Of a stretch of DNA of 64,000 nucleotides, positions 8,151-17,400 are shown piece after piece (the first letter of the stretch is position 1; every line of letters starts with the position of its first letter). This DNA comes from Natronomonas aquatica (GTDB taxonomy: Archaea; Halobacteriota; Halobacteria; Halobacteriales; Haloarculaceae): assembly GCF_024449025.1 (NCBI RefSeq), contig NZ_JAHLKM010000001.1, forward strand, positions 1-64,000, written 5' to 3'. The notes under the pieces were generated by a model. The model was given only the letters and a program-made list of their open reading frames with translations, made no database searches and had not been told where the DNA came from. The translations under genes and the position numbers were made by a program.

Positions 8151-8924
8151 ATGACATACACCGTCACGCCGTTGCACTGTGGAACGCTGCGGTTGGACAA
8201 AAGCATTCTGACGACCCAGGTAGACTCCGGCGTCACCGTCCCGGTCCCCTCTATCTGCTATCTCATCGAGGGCGACCCCGGACCGGGGCCGATACTCGTC
8301 GATACGGGCTTCGGCGACGTCGAACTGATGGATCGGTTACACCCGGCCTTCGATTGTTCCCGGCCGGACAGCCACAGGCTCACCGAACGGCTGAACGTAT
8401 ACGGGTACGAGCCGGCGGATATCGAGACGGTGGTGCTCTCGCATCTCCACTGGGACCACTGTTACAACCTCGAGCTGTTCGAGGACGCGACGATCTACGT
8501 ACAGCGTGAGGAACTCGAGTACGCGATCGCCCCGTACCCGATGCACGCTGGCGGCTACGAGGCGAAATCCCTCGGCCGGACGCCGCCGTGGCTGGAGGCC
8601 GACCTGACGCCGATCGAAGGCGAGACGGAGCTGTACCCCGGCGTGACCGCGTTTCCGACGCCCGGCCACACGGTCGGCCACCAGTCCGTCGCGGTCGACA
8701 CCGGGGACGAAACGACGGTCGTCGCTGCCGACGCGATCCCGACGTTCGAGAACATGGAGGGAACCGAGTCCGCACCGCTCATACGGGGGCTCAGCGTCAA
8801 CGACTTCGACTGGTGGAAGAGCGCGCAGGCGGTGCTCGACCGCGGCGAAAGGATCCTTCCGGGCCACGAGTGGGGGATTCTGGACACCGATCCGCCCGCC
8901 GAATGGACGGCGTTGGACGGCTAG
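8151..8924 (+). CDS. Metallo-beta-lactamase-fold hydrolase (AHL-lactonase-like)
   Basis: 257 residues. The zinc signature H-x-H-x-D-H is intact (His98, His100, Asp102, His103 in SHLHWDH). Later ligands are the His of PTPGHTVGH, the Asp of VVAADAI and the final His of LPGHEWG. This layout is that of the N-acyl homoserine lactonase-like branch, though many members have other ester or lactone substrates. A cytoplasmic enzyme. The ATG at 8151 fits a TATA-like element about 28 bases upstream. Confidence 0.82.
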   Translation: MTYTVTPLHCGTLRLDKSILTTQVDSGVTVPVPSICYLIEGDPGPGPILVDTGFGDVELMDRLHPAFDCSRPDSHRLTERLNVYGYEPADIETVVLSHLHWDHCYNLELFEDATIYVQREELEYAIAPYPMHAGGYEAKSLGRTPPWLEADLTPIEGETELYPGVTAFPTPGHTVGHQSVAVDTGDETTVVAADAIPTFENMEGTESAPLIRGLSVNDFDWWKSAQAVLDRGERILPGHEWGILDTDPPAEWTALDG

Positions 8925-9011
8925 TCCGCCGATATCTCTCTCCGATGGGTCGCTTTCGGGACGACAGCCGCCGGCCAGGGAGTTTTTGTTCCGGGTCACG
9001 TAGACGGACCC

Positions 9012-9656
9012 GTGACGCACGAAACGTACGTGGTCCGGAGCGAGCCGGATCCGGATCGAGAGTACCACTGCGATGCGCTCGCGGAGTGTTTTCCCGGCGC
9101 CGTCGGAATCGATTTCCCGGCCGGCGAGCGGTTCGATCCGGACGACGCCGACGCCGTCGTCCTCAGCGGGAGCACGGCCGGGGTGTACGAGCGCGACGAA
9201 TACGCGTGGATCCCCGAGCAGGAGACGCTCGTTCGTGAGCTGGTCGATCGGAGCGTACCGACGCTCGGCGTCTGTTTCGGCCACCAGCTCGCGAACGCCG
9301 CGCTCGGTGGCTCCGTCGAACACGTCGGACTCACTGCCGGATTCGTTACGGCCGACCTCGAGGATGTACCGCTTTTCGACGGCGTTTCACGGGTCGTCCC
9401 GGCAATCCACGGCGACATCGTCACCACGACCGGTGACGGGATGGAGCGGATCGCCGCCGCCGATCACGCGTCGGTGTTCGGGACCCGGCACCGATCGGCG
9501 CCGCTGTGGACGGTCCAGTTCCACCCGGAGATCACGGCCGAGCATCGACCACGGCTCGTGGAATCCTTCGGCTGGGACGACGGGAGATACACGTTCGACG
9601 ACGTGTCCGCAGGGCGGGTATTCGAAAACTTCGGCTCGCTCGCCGACCGGGTCTGA
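9012..9656 (+). CDS. Class I glutamine amidotransferase
   Basis: 214 residues, a stand-alone GATase1 domain. The triad is complete: Cys88 in GVCFGHQ, His171 and Glu173 in QFHPEIT. No synthase domain is attached, so it either releases ammonia to an unknown partner or acts as a gamma-glutamyl hydrolase, like small GMP-synthase-like amidotransferases. GTG start at 9012, just after the sequence becomes coding; no ATG is available near the conserved N-terminus. Confidence 0.8.
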   Translation: MTHETYVVRSEPDPDREYHCDALAECFPGAVGIDFPAGERFDPDDADAVVLSGSTAGVYERDEYAWIPEQETLVRELVDRSVPTLGVCFGHQLANAALGGSVEHVGLTAGFVTADLEDVPLFDGVSRVVPAIHGDIVTTTGDGMERIAAADHASVFGTRHRSAPLWTVQFHPEITAEHRPRLVESFGWDDGRYTFDDVSAGRVFENFGSLADRV

Positions 9657-9729
9657 CCCCCTCCGGAGGAGTGGTGTGGTATCACATCTCCATGAAGTTT
9701 TAACACGTTTGCGAGAGTGTAATACAATT

Positions 9730-9734
9730 GGAGG
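9730..9734 (+). promoter_or_regulatory. Shine-Dalgarno of sod
   Basis: GGAGG with 9 bases to the ATG at 9744. A TATA-like TTTTAAC near 9697 would give a leader of roughly 20 bases, so sod is one of the few leadered genes in the window. Confidence 0.5.
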
Positions 9735-9743
9735 ACGATATAA

Positions 9744-10349
9744 ATGCCCGAACATTCCAACCCCGAGTTGCCGCCGCTCCCGTACGACTACGACGCCCTC
9801 GAGCCGTCGATTTCCGAACAGGTCGTGACGTGGCATCACGACACCCACCATCAGGGCTACGTAAACGGTATAGAGTCGGCCGAGGAGACGCTCGCGGGGA
9901 ACCGCGAAGCCGGCGAGTTCGGCGGCTCCGCCGCCGCGATCCGGAACGTCACCCACAACGGCAGCGGACACTATCTCCACACGCTGTTCTGGGAGAACAT
10001 GGATCCCAACGGCGGCGGCGAACCCTCCGGCGACCTCGCCGACCGCATCGAGGAGGACTTCGGCTCCTACGCGGGCTGGAAGGGCGAGTTCGAGGCCGCT
10101 GCGGGCGACGCGAGTGGCTGGGCGCTTTTGGTCTACGATCCCGTCGCCGACCAGCTGCGCAACCTCGTCGTCGACAAACACGACCAGGGCGCGCTGTGGG
10201 GCAGCCACCCCATCCTCGCGCTCGACGTCTGGGAGCACTCCTACTACTACGACTACGGTCCCGACCGCGGCGAGTTCATCGACGGCTTCTTCGACGTCGT
10301 CGACTGGGACAACGTCGCAGAGCAGTACGAAAAGGCGATTCAGCAGTAG
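9744..10349 (+). CDS. sod: Superoxide dismutase (Mn/Fe type)
   Basis: 201 residues, typical length. Metal ligands are visible in order: a His of WHHDTHHQGY, the His of the HNGSGHYLHTLFW segment, and the D and H of LDVWEHSYY. It converts superoxide to peroxide and oxygen in the cytoplasm. Haloarchaeal enzymes of this type are usually manganese-dependent, but metal choice cannot be read reliably here. A GGAGG leader suggests efficient ribosome loading. Monocistronic, with a T6 run 21 bases after the stop. Confidence 0.94.
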   Translation: MPEHSNPELPPLPYDYDALEPSISEQVVTWHHDTHHQGYVNGIESAEETLAGNREAGEFGGSAAAIRNVTHNGSGHYLHTLFWENMDPNGGGEPSGDLADRIEEDFGSYAGWKGEFEAAAGDASGWALLVYDPVADQLRNLVVDKHDQGALWGSHPILALDVWEHSYYYDYGPDRGEFIDGFFDVVDWDNVAEQYEKAIQQ

Positions 10350-10370
10350 CGCCGTAGTCACACCGTCCAG

Positions 10371-10376
10371 TTTTTT
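10371..10376 (+). terminator. T6 terminator after sod
   Basis: Six T just downstream of the sod stop codon. Confidence 0.5.
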
Positions 10377-10489
10377 GACGCAACGTCCAAAGCGGCGGCT
10401 GTCTGTCTCCCGCGCGAGACGTGGCGATACCTCGACGGGATCCGGCCGGACGACACAACCTTCTTGCTGAGGGATTTCGAAGGAGGCCC

Positions 10490-11284
10490 ATGCCTCAGGC
10501 GGAGTTACCGATCGACGGCGAGAGAGCGGCGATATCGGCAGCCGGAACCGGAATCGGACGCGAAATCGCCCGTCAGCTGACGGCCTCGGGTGTCGACGTC
10601 GCGGTCAACGACATCGACGCCGACGCGCTTTCGGAGGCGGAGACGGCACTCGCCGAGACGCCGGGCGACGTGCTCGCGGTGCAAGGTGATGCCTCGGAGC
10701 CGGACGATATGGCGGCACTGGTCGACCGCGCCGTCGATCGGTTCGGGGGGCTGGATATACTCGTCAACAACGTCGGTATCGCCGGGCCGACGAAACCCTG
10801 CGAGGAGGTGAGCCACGACGAGTTCATGCGGACGCTCGAGGTCAACCTCGGCGGACAGTTCTCGGCGACGAAGGCGGCGATCCCGCATCTCAAGGCGAGC
10901 GACGCCGGACGGGTGATCAATCTCGCGTCGATCAGCGGGAAGCGTCCGCTAGAACACCGGACCCCGTACGCGACCGCAAAGATGGGCGTGGTCGGGTTCA
11001 CACGGACACTCGCACTCGAACTCGCACCCCACGACGTCACAGTCAACGCGATCTGTCCGGGGAGCGTCGAGGGCGATCGTATCGAGGCCGTGATCGAAAA
11101 CCAGGCACGGAGCCGCGACATCCCCTACGAGGAGGCCAGACGGGAGATGGTCGAAGCCTCCCCGATGGAGACGTTCGTCCAGCAGTCCGATATCGCCGAC
11201 ACGGTCCTGTTTCTCTGCTCGCGTCGCGCGGAACACATCACGGGACAGGACCTCAACGTGAGTTCCGGACAGGTGATGTACTGA
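10490..11284 (+). CDS. Short-chain dehydrogenase/reductase
   Basis: 264 residues. The Rossmann motif reads ISAAGTGIG (15-23): the usual T-G-x-x-x-G-I-G has lost its first Thr-Gly but keeps the last glycines. NNVG, the catalytic Ser of NLASISG, and Y-x-x-x-K in YATAKMG are present, so the enzyme should be active. Substrate unknown; the convergent 3-hydroxyacyl-CoA dehydrogenase suggests acyl or hydroxy-acid metabolism, but this is weak inference. The ATG at 10490 is preceded by GGAGG at 10482-10486, with only three bases between, and the longer open frame to 10421 is not needed. Confidence 0.85.
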   Translation: MPQAELPIDGERAAISAAGTGIGREIARQLTASGVDVAVNDIDADALSEAETALAETPGDVLAVQGDASEPDDMAALVDRAVDRFGGLDILVNNVGIAGPTKPCEEVSHDEFMRTLEVNLGGQFSATKAAIPHLKASDAGRVINLASISGKRPLEHRTPYATAKMGVVGFTRTLALELAPHDVTVNAICPGSVEGDRIEAVIENQARSRDIPYEEARREMVEASPMETFVQQSDIADTVLFLCSRRAEHITGQDLNVSSGQVMY

Positions 11285-11312
11285 TCGGTCCGGCCGAAAC
11301 GACCGGGAAACA

Positions 11313-12284
11313 TCACTCCGGATCGGAATCGACCGCTTCGAAGGTTTCGAGATACGACAAAAGCGTCTCGTCCCGCTTCTCGTACACCTCCTCGGGGTCG
11401 GAATCGTCCCAATCGTAGATCCCCCGGCCGCTCCTGATACCGGTCCGTCCCTCCTCGATGAGGTCCTCGAGGACCGGCGAGGGGTCGGTGCCGCGATCGA
11501 GCTCCGGCATCAGATACTTCTCGACCTCGTGGTGGACCTCCAGTCCCGACTGATCGACCTTCTCGAAGATACCGAGCGCCGGGAGCCGGAACCCGAAGCC
11601 CGCTTTCACGGCCTTGTCGATCTCCTCGGCGCTGGCGACGCCGCGCTCGAGAAGGGAGAACGCCTCGTACGCCATCGCGAGCTGGATCCGGTTGCCGATG
11701 AACCCCGTGATGTCCTTTCGGACGCGAACGGCGGTTTTGTCCGTCGCCTCCAGGAAGTCGTAGGTCGCCTCGACCACGGCGTCGGAGGTGTGCTCGCCCT
11801 CGACAACCTCCACGAGCGGGACGATGTACGGCGGGTTGAACCAGTGTGTGCCGACGACACGTCCGGGATCCGAGACCGCCTCCGAAATTTCGGTGATCGA
11901 CAGCCCGGACGTGTTCGTCGAAAGGACGGCATCCGCCGGGGCGTGTTCGTCGATCGACTCGAAGACGGTCTGTTTTATCTCTGCGTCCTCGATCACCGCC
12001 TCGACCACGAGGTCGGCGCCCGCGACCGCCGCCGGAAGCGAATCGTTCCACGAGACACGATCGGACACCGACTCGACGTCCTCGATGCGGCCGTTGCGTT
12101 CCAGCGTTTCGAGCGCGGATCGAACCTGGCTTTCGCTGTCGGCGAGGACGTCCTCGTCGGCGTCATAGAGGGTGACATCGAGGCCCGAAACGGCGAAGTC
12201 GACGCCGATCCCGTGTCCCATCAGCCCGGCACCGACGACGGCGACGGTCTCGAACGATTCGGGTGGGGCAGTCGAGTCGCTCAT
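11313..12284 (-). CDS. hbd: 3-hydroxyacyl-CoA dehydrogenase (3-hydroxybutyryl-CoA dehydrogenase type)
   Basis: 323 residues. The NAD-binding motif is VVGAGLMGHGI at the N-terminus, followed by SALETLERN and VVEAVIED. The catalytic His lies in GTHWFNPPYIVPLVEVV, and the C-terminal helical domain starts near GFIGNRIQ. It oxidises (S)-3-hydroxyacyl-CoA to 3-oxoacyl-CoA in the cytoplasm. The C-terminus, after RSGRGIYDW, is unusually acidic. The ATG overlaps the stop of a 40-residue ORF by four bases (ATGA). The only good promoter lies in front of that small ORF, so hbd is probably translated by coupling. Confidence 0.9.
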   Translation of the reverse strand: MSDSTAPPESFETVAVVGAGLMGHGIGVDFAVSGLDVTLYDADEDVLADSESQVRSALETLERNGRIEDVESVSDRVSWNDSLPAAVAGADLVVEAVIEDAEIKQTVFESIDEHAPADAVLSTNTSGLSITEISEAVSDPGRVVGTHWFNPPYIVPLVEVVEGEHTSDAVVEATYDFLEATDKTAVRVRKDITGFIGNRIQLAMAYEAFSLLERGVASAEEIDKAVKAGFGFRLPALGIFEKVDQSGLEVHHEVEKYLMPELDRGTDPSPVLEDLIEEGRTGIRSGRGIYDWDDSDPEEVYEKRDETLLSYLETFEAVDSDPE

Positions 12285-12403
12285 ATCGACGCCGCTCCTG
12301 CGCCTTCGAAGCCGGGTGACTCACGGACGTCCGCCGGCGTTGCGGGATCGCGGCCGCTCTGTTCGTGGACGAGCCGTACCATCAGGTTATCGAGTGAACG
12401 CAT
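12281..12403 (-). CDS. Small leaderless ORF translationally coupled to hbd
   Basis: 40 codons from the ATG at 12401-12403 to a TGA that overlaps the hbd start by four bases. The product begins MRSLDNLMVRLVHEQSG and ends with a Gly/Ala-rich tail; it has no membrane segment or known motif. A TATA-like AATAAAG (12425-12431 on the minus strand) is centred 25 bases ahead, which places the transcript start at this ATG, not at hbd. I infer a real short protein or a leader peptide setting hbd translation. Confidence 0.55.
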   Translation of the reverse strand: MRSLDNLMVRLVHEQSGRDPATPADVRESPGFEGAGAASI

Positions 12404-12424
12404 ATCGCGGACCTCGTTCGCGCC

Positions 12425-12431
12425 CTTTATT
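12425..12431 (-). promoter_or_regulatory. TATA box of the small ORF-hbd operon
   Basis: AATAAAG on the minus strand, centred 25 bases from the ATG at 12403 and about 144 from the hbd ATG. Confidence 0.5.
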
Positions 12432-12526
12432 GTTCTATTGTTAGTCGGCACGGGCGGGTTGAAACCCCGACTCGAGTATGTATTGTCGTGGTCGGCAATA
12501 AAGCGGCCGACCGCGACCGTGTGACG

Positions 12527-12901
12527 TTACTCGACGACGTCGATCTCGTCGTCGCCGTTCGGCACCGCACAGATGAACGCCCCCCGGGTATCGCCTTCGT
12601 TCCGGTACCAGTGGACGGTCCCGGCCGGGATAAAGATCGAATCGCCCGCCGAGACCGTCCGCTCCTCGTCGTCGATCCCGACGACGTACTCGCCCTCGAG
12701 GACGTACTGTTCGTGTTCGATTGCGTTCGTGTGTTTCGGGACGCTCGCGCCGGGATCGATTGTGAACCGACGCATCGCGAAGTTCGGGGCGTCGTCCCCG
12801 GGGCCGACGAGGACGCCCTTCGAGAGCCCCTCGGCGGCGTCGACGGGTTCGTACTCGATCGACTCGGCGCGTTTGATCGCCGGCTGAAGCGGTTCTGACA
12901 T
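12527..12901 (-). CDS. Cupin-domain protein
   Basis: 124 residues, single cupin. Motif 1 is PKHTNAIEHEQYVLEG, with His and Glu ligands; motif 2 is PAGTVHWYRNEG. The segment VGIDDEERTVSAGDSIFIPAG is typical of metal-binding cupins. Function unknown. The ATG at 12899-12901 begins the conserved region. An in-frame extension to 13192 runs antisense through the divergent gene and is rejected. Confidence 0.8.
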   Translation of the reverse strand: MSEPLQPAIKRAESIEYEPVDAAEGLSKGVLVGPGDDAPNFAMRRFTIDPGASVPKHTNAIEHEQYVLEGEYVVGIDDEERTVSAGDSIFIPAGTVHWYRNEGDTRGAFICAVPNGDDEIDVVE

Positions 12902-12987
12902 ACGAACCGATACGCAGGGGATCGACTTGATAGTTCCTGCAACCGGGGCTCCGTACGGCGATCGGCGGAGGCAGGCGGGCACAAAAC

Positions 12988-12995
12988 ATTTAAAT
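12988..12995 (+). promoter_or_regulatory. TATA box of the surface-protein gene at 13017
   Basis: ATTTAAAT, an 8-bp palindrome centred 25 bases before the ATG at 13017, so the transcript is leaderless. Confidence 0.5.
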
Positions 12996-13016
12996 CGAAT
13001 CCGGCAAGCAACCGGC

Positions 13017-14015
13017 ATGCGCCCTGAAGCCCTCCTCACAGCCGTCGCCGCCGCCGCGTTGCTCGTGACCGTCGGCGCCGCGCTCGTCGTTCCCGGGTTC
13101 GTCGCCGAGCCCGGATCCGACGACCCGCCGGCGAGACTCGACGTCGCCGAGACGACCCTCGAGACCGGCGAGGTAACCGGCGAGACAGTCACCTTCGACG
13201 TGACGGCGTTCGTCGCCCACCGGGGCGGCCCCGCCGAGAACGTCAGCGTCGTCGTCCGGGCGATCGACGACAGCGGCGTCGTTTCGGATACCGCACGGGA
13301 GGACCGCCGGACCCTCGAGGGCGACGGCGAACACGAGTTTCCGGTCCCCGTTACCGTCCCCCGGGAGGGCGGCTACGAGATCCGGACGATCCTCTATGTC
13401 GACGGCGAGCGGGTCGACGTCGCGAGCGCGAGCGTGAGCGGCGTCGAGGCGCTGACGCCGCCGTACGCCGAGACGAACGTCGGCTTCCATCGGTTCGACC
13501 GACAGCCGGCCGTCGAGTACACCATCGACTCGACCGACGACGGCGACGTGACGCTCGCGGTGACGAGCTATCTCACCAACGGCGGCGACGAGGCCGAGTC
13601 GGGCTTTCGGATCACCGTCACGGCCCGGCACGCGGCGGCCAACGTCGTCGCCGACCGGGCCGAAACGTCGGTCGGATCGGTCGCCGCCGGCCGGACCGAG
13701 TTCGTCGAGACGGCGGTGACGGTCCCGAACGAGTCGAACTACTACCTCGACGTGACGCTGTGGCGTGACGGGGTCGTCCTCGATTCGGCCCGGACCGCCG
13801 CGAACCTCGATCCGCGGCGGACGGTCGACGTCGAGGAACGGACCGAATCGGTCGCCTTCGAGGCCGGCGAGTTCGAGACCGACCGGGACGGGCGTCCGCG
13901 GGGCGAAACGGAAGACGCAGCCGGCGGAGCCGAATCCCAGCCCGGGTTCGGCGCCCCGGTCGCGGTCGTCGCGTTGCTTTTCGGAGCGGTCGCCGCCCGG
14001 CGGTGGTCGCGATGA
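13017..14015 (+). CDS. Secreted surface protein with PGF-CTERM-like anchor
   Basis: 332 residues. The N-terminal signal/membrane helix (about 5-28) ends at VPGFVAEPG. Two Ig/CARDB-like beta domains follow (about 40-135 and 150-275), then an acidic linker of about 30 residues. The C-terminus is PGFGAPVAVVALLFGAVAARRW, a hydrophobic helix with a basic end. PGF-CTERM tails are processed by archaeosortase and attached to lipid. I infer an S-layer-associated exported protein. It overlaps the next gene by four bases. Confidence 0.75.
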   Translation: MRPEALLTAVAAAALLVTVGAALVVPGFVAEPGSDDPPARLDVAETTLETGEVTGETVTFDVTAFVAHRGGPAENVSVVVRAIDDSGVVSDTAREDRRTLEGDGEHEFPVPVTVPREGGYEIRTILYVDGERVDVASASVSGVEALTPPYAETNVGFHRFDRQPAVEYTIDSTDDGDVTLAVTSYLTNGGDEAESGFRITVTARHAAANVVADRAETSVGSVAAGRTEFVETAVTVPNESNYYLDVTLWRDGVVLDSARTAANLDPRRTVDVEERTESVAFEAGEFETDRDGRPRGETEDAAGGAESQPGFGAPVAVVALLFGAVAARRWSR

Positions 14016-14362
14016 ACCGCGAGGAGGAGGCGCCGAACGACGGGATCGAACCGGGGACGGAAGCGTCGGACGGGACGGAGGCCGAAACGTCGGACCCCCG
14101 AGATCAGGACGACCGAAACGGCGGACGCGACACCGTCTTCGGGATCGACAGCGAGCGGCTCGCCACCTCACTCCGGTGGGGTGTGCTGTTCGTCCTCGGG
14201 GTCGTGATCCTGGTCGCCGGAGGCGGGCTTTACAGCAGTCTCGGGGCGATCATCGACGTCTGGGTCGCCGACAGATACCAGCCGATCGCCCGCGCCGGCC
14301 TCAACTTCACGTTGCTGTGTGGGGCCGTCGCCGGCGTCGTCGCGACCCTGCGACGACTGTAA
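14012..14362 (+). CDS. Small two-helix membrane protein
   Basis: 116 residues. A very acidic N-terminal half of about 55 residues precedes two predicted membrane helices (about 52-78 and 93-112). The ATG overlaps the TGA of the surface-protein gene (ATGA), so the two are translationally coupled and probably function together at the membrane. No catalytic motif seen. The family is not recognised with confidence. Confidence 0.7.
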   Translation: MNREEEAPNDGIEPGTEASDGTEAETSDPRDQDDRNGGRDTVFGIDSERLATSLRWGVLFVLGVVILVAGGGLYSSLGAIIDVWVADRYQPIARAGLNFTLLCGAVAGVVATLRRL

Positions 14363-14442
14363 GGGGCGGTCGCCGCCCTCGATCGCGGCGAAACGTCCGT
14401 GTGACCGACAGTCTTTATCCCGCACGCCCGTCATTCGAACGC

Positions 14443-17400
14443 ATGGGTGCCGACAACCAGGAACCGACGGTCAGGCCGGCCGAGCCGCCGAGGGATCCGT
14501 CCGACCTCGCCCGACAGCCGGGCGAGAGCGCCGCCGAGTACGAGGCCCTCGCTGCGGACCTCCGGGAGGCCGTCTCGGGGGACGTCCGCTTCGACGAGTA
14601 CGCACAGGTGCTGTATGCGACCGACGGGAGTATCTATCAGGCCCGCCCGGCGGGTGTCGTCTATCCCGAAGACGTCGCCGACGTGCGTGCCGCCGTTCGG
14701 ACGGCCATCGATCACGAAACGCCGATCCTTCCCCGAGGGGCCGGCTCCTCGCTGGCCGGCCAGACGGTCGGCCCGGGCTGTGTCGTGCTCGATATGTCCC
14801 GTCACATGGACGGACTGCTTTCGGTTGATCCCGACGAGCAGACCGCGAGGATCCAGCCCGGGATCGTCCAGGACGATCTGGACGACCACCTCGCCGAGTA
14901 CGGCCTGAAGTTCGCCCCGGATCCGGCCTCCTCGAACCGCTCGACGGTGGGTGGCGGGATCGGGAACAACTCGACGGGCGCCCACTCGGTCCGATACGGG
15001 ATCACCGACGCCTACACCGAGGAGATCAAGGCCGTACTCTCGGACGGATCCGTACTCCACGCTCGCGAGGTCGTCCTCGACAGCGAGGAATACGAGGGGA
15101 TCGTCTCGAAGGACGACCGGGAAGCCGGGATCTACCGGACGGTTCGGGCGCTCGTCGAGGACAACGAAGCGGAGATCGAGTCCCGATACCCCGACCTCAA
15201 GCGCCGCGTCAGCGGCTACAACCTCGATCGGGTGATCTACCAGAACGACGACGGCGAGGAGGTTATCAACCTCGCGAAGCTCTACGTCGGCAGCGAGGGA
15301 ACGCTCGGCGTCATCGTCGAGGCGACGCTCGGCCTCGTGACGGTCCCCGAAGAAACCGCCCTCGCGCTGTACTGTTTCGAAGATCTGGTCGACGCGATGA
15401 AAGCCGTGCCCGAAGCGCTGGAGTTCGGCGTCGGTGCCGTCGAGTTGATGGACGACGAGGTGTTCCGGCTCGCCGCCGAATCCGACGGCTACAGCGAGTA
15501 CGTCGAGCCGATCCCGGAGGGGACGGCCGCGGCGCTCATGCTCGAGTACGATTCGGAGCTCCAGGCGGACTTCGAGGCGGCCATCGGGGCGACGAACGCC
15601 CACTTCGTCGAGGACGGCGCCGCGTTCGAGGTGATCGAGGCGTACACCGACGACGCCCAGAGGGACATCTGGTCGCTCCGGAAGGCCGCGATCCCGCTTC
15701 TCATGGGCCTCGAGGGCGACCCGAAGCCGTACCCGTTCATCGAGGATGCGACGGTCCCGCCCGAAGAGCTCGCCGAGTACGTCCAGGAGTTCGAGGACGT
15801 ACTGGAGGCCCACGGCACCTCCGCAGCGTACTTCGCCCACGCCGGCAGCGGCACGCTCCACATCCGGCCGATCCTGAACCTCAAAGACGAGGAGGGCACC
15901 GAGACGATGCACTCGATCACCGAGGACGTGACGGATCTCGTGTTGAAACATCACGGCTCCTTTTCGGGCGAACACGGCGACGGGATGGCTCGCACCGAGT
16001 TCAACCCCAAGATGTACGGCGAGGACCTGTGGAACGCGTTCAAGGAACTCAAGACGACCTTCGATCCCGACTGGGACTTCCACCCCGGCAACGTCGTCTA
16101 CCGGGACGGGCCCGAGGATATCGGCCCCGAAGGCGACCGGGGCGTCGGCGCCGACATGCGGGAGAACCTCCGGTACGGGTCGAGCTATCAGTCGATCGAG
16201 CCACAGACGAAGCTCGATTTCTCCGATGAGGGGGGCTTTTCACACCTCGTCGAGCTCTGTAACGGCTGTGGGACCTGCCGACAGACCGACGAGAACACGA
16301 TGTGTCCGACGTTCCGGGCCACCCGCGAGGAAGTTCAGACGACCCGCGGGCGGGCGAACACCCTCAGGGCCGCGATCAGCGGCGAACTCCCCGAAGACGA
16401 GATCTACTCCGAGCGGTTCCAAAAGGAGGTTCTGGATCTCTGTGTCGGCTGTAAGGGCTGTAAGTCCGACTGCCCGACCGGGGTCGATTTCGCGAAACTG
16501 AAAGCCGAGGTCAAACACGACTACCACGAAACGGAGGGGACGAGCCTCCGGACGCGGCTGTTCGGCAACGTCGACCACGTCAACGCCGTCGGCAGTGCGC
16601 TCGCGCCGGTGTCGAACTGGGCCCAGAAGCTTCCGGGATCGGATCTGATCGCCGAGAAGGTGCTGGGGATCGCCCCCGAACGGGACCTTCCGACGTTCTC
16701 GAAGGAACCCCTCACGGAGTGGTTCGAATCGCGGGGGCCGCAAGTCGCCGAGGCCGAAGCCGACGACAGGGTCCTCCTGTTTCCGGACACCTACACGAAC
16801 TTCAACTACCCCGAACCGGGGAAGGCCGCGATCGAGGTACTGGAGGCGGCGAACGTCCACGTCCGGGTCCTCGACAGGGAGGAGATCGCCGCCAGTGGCC
16901 GGGCGGCCTTCTCCATGGGGCTGCTCGACGTGGCCGAGGAACGCGCCCGGACGAACCTCGAGGCGCTCTCGCCGTACGTCGAGGACGGCTGGTCGGTGCT
17001 GTTCGTCGAGCCCTCGGACGCCGTGATGTTTCAGGACGAGTACGTCGATCTCCTCTCAGAGGACCGCGTCGAGGACCTCGCCGTTTCCGCCTACGGCGTC
17101 TGTGAGTACCTGAACACCTACGCCGTCACCGACGCCGTCGAGTTCGATGCCCCCGACGAGCATTTGACGTATCACGGCCACTGCAACCAGAAGGCGCTGA
17201 ACCGCGATCACCACGCCGCCGCCGCGCTCGCGTCGGCCGGCTACGGGGTCGACGCGCTCGATTCCTCCTGCTGTGGGATGGCCGGCTCGTTCGGCTACGA
17301 GGCCGAACACTACGACCTCTCGAAGTCGATCGGCGATATCCTCTACGGGAAGATCGAAGCGAGTCCCGGCGAAACGGTCGTCGCCCCCGGAGCCTCCTGT

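Noticed and set aside
13765-14442. Upstream extension of the FAD/Fe-S oxidoreductase frame
   Set aside because: It overlaps two better-supported genes in another frame. The promoter and the typical N-terminus point to the ATG at 14443.
14431-16083. 550-residue minus-strand frame
   Set aside because: Antisense to the FAD oxidase and composed of codon-shadow residues.
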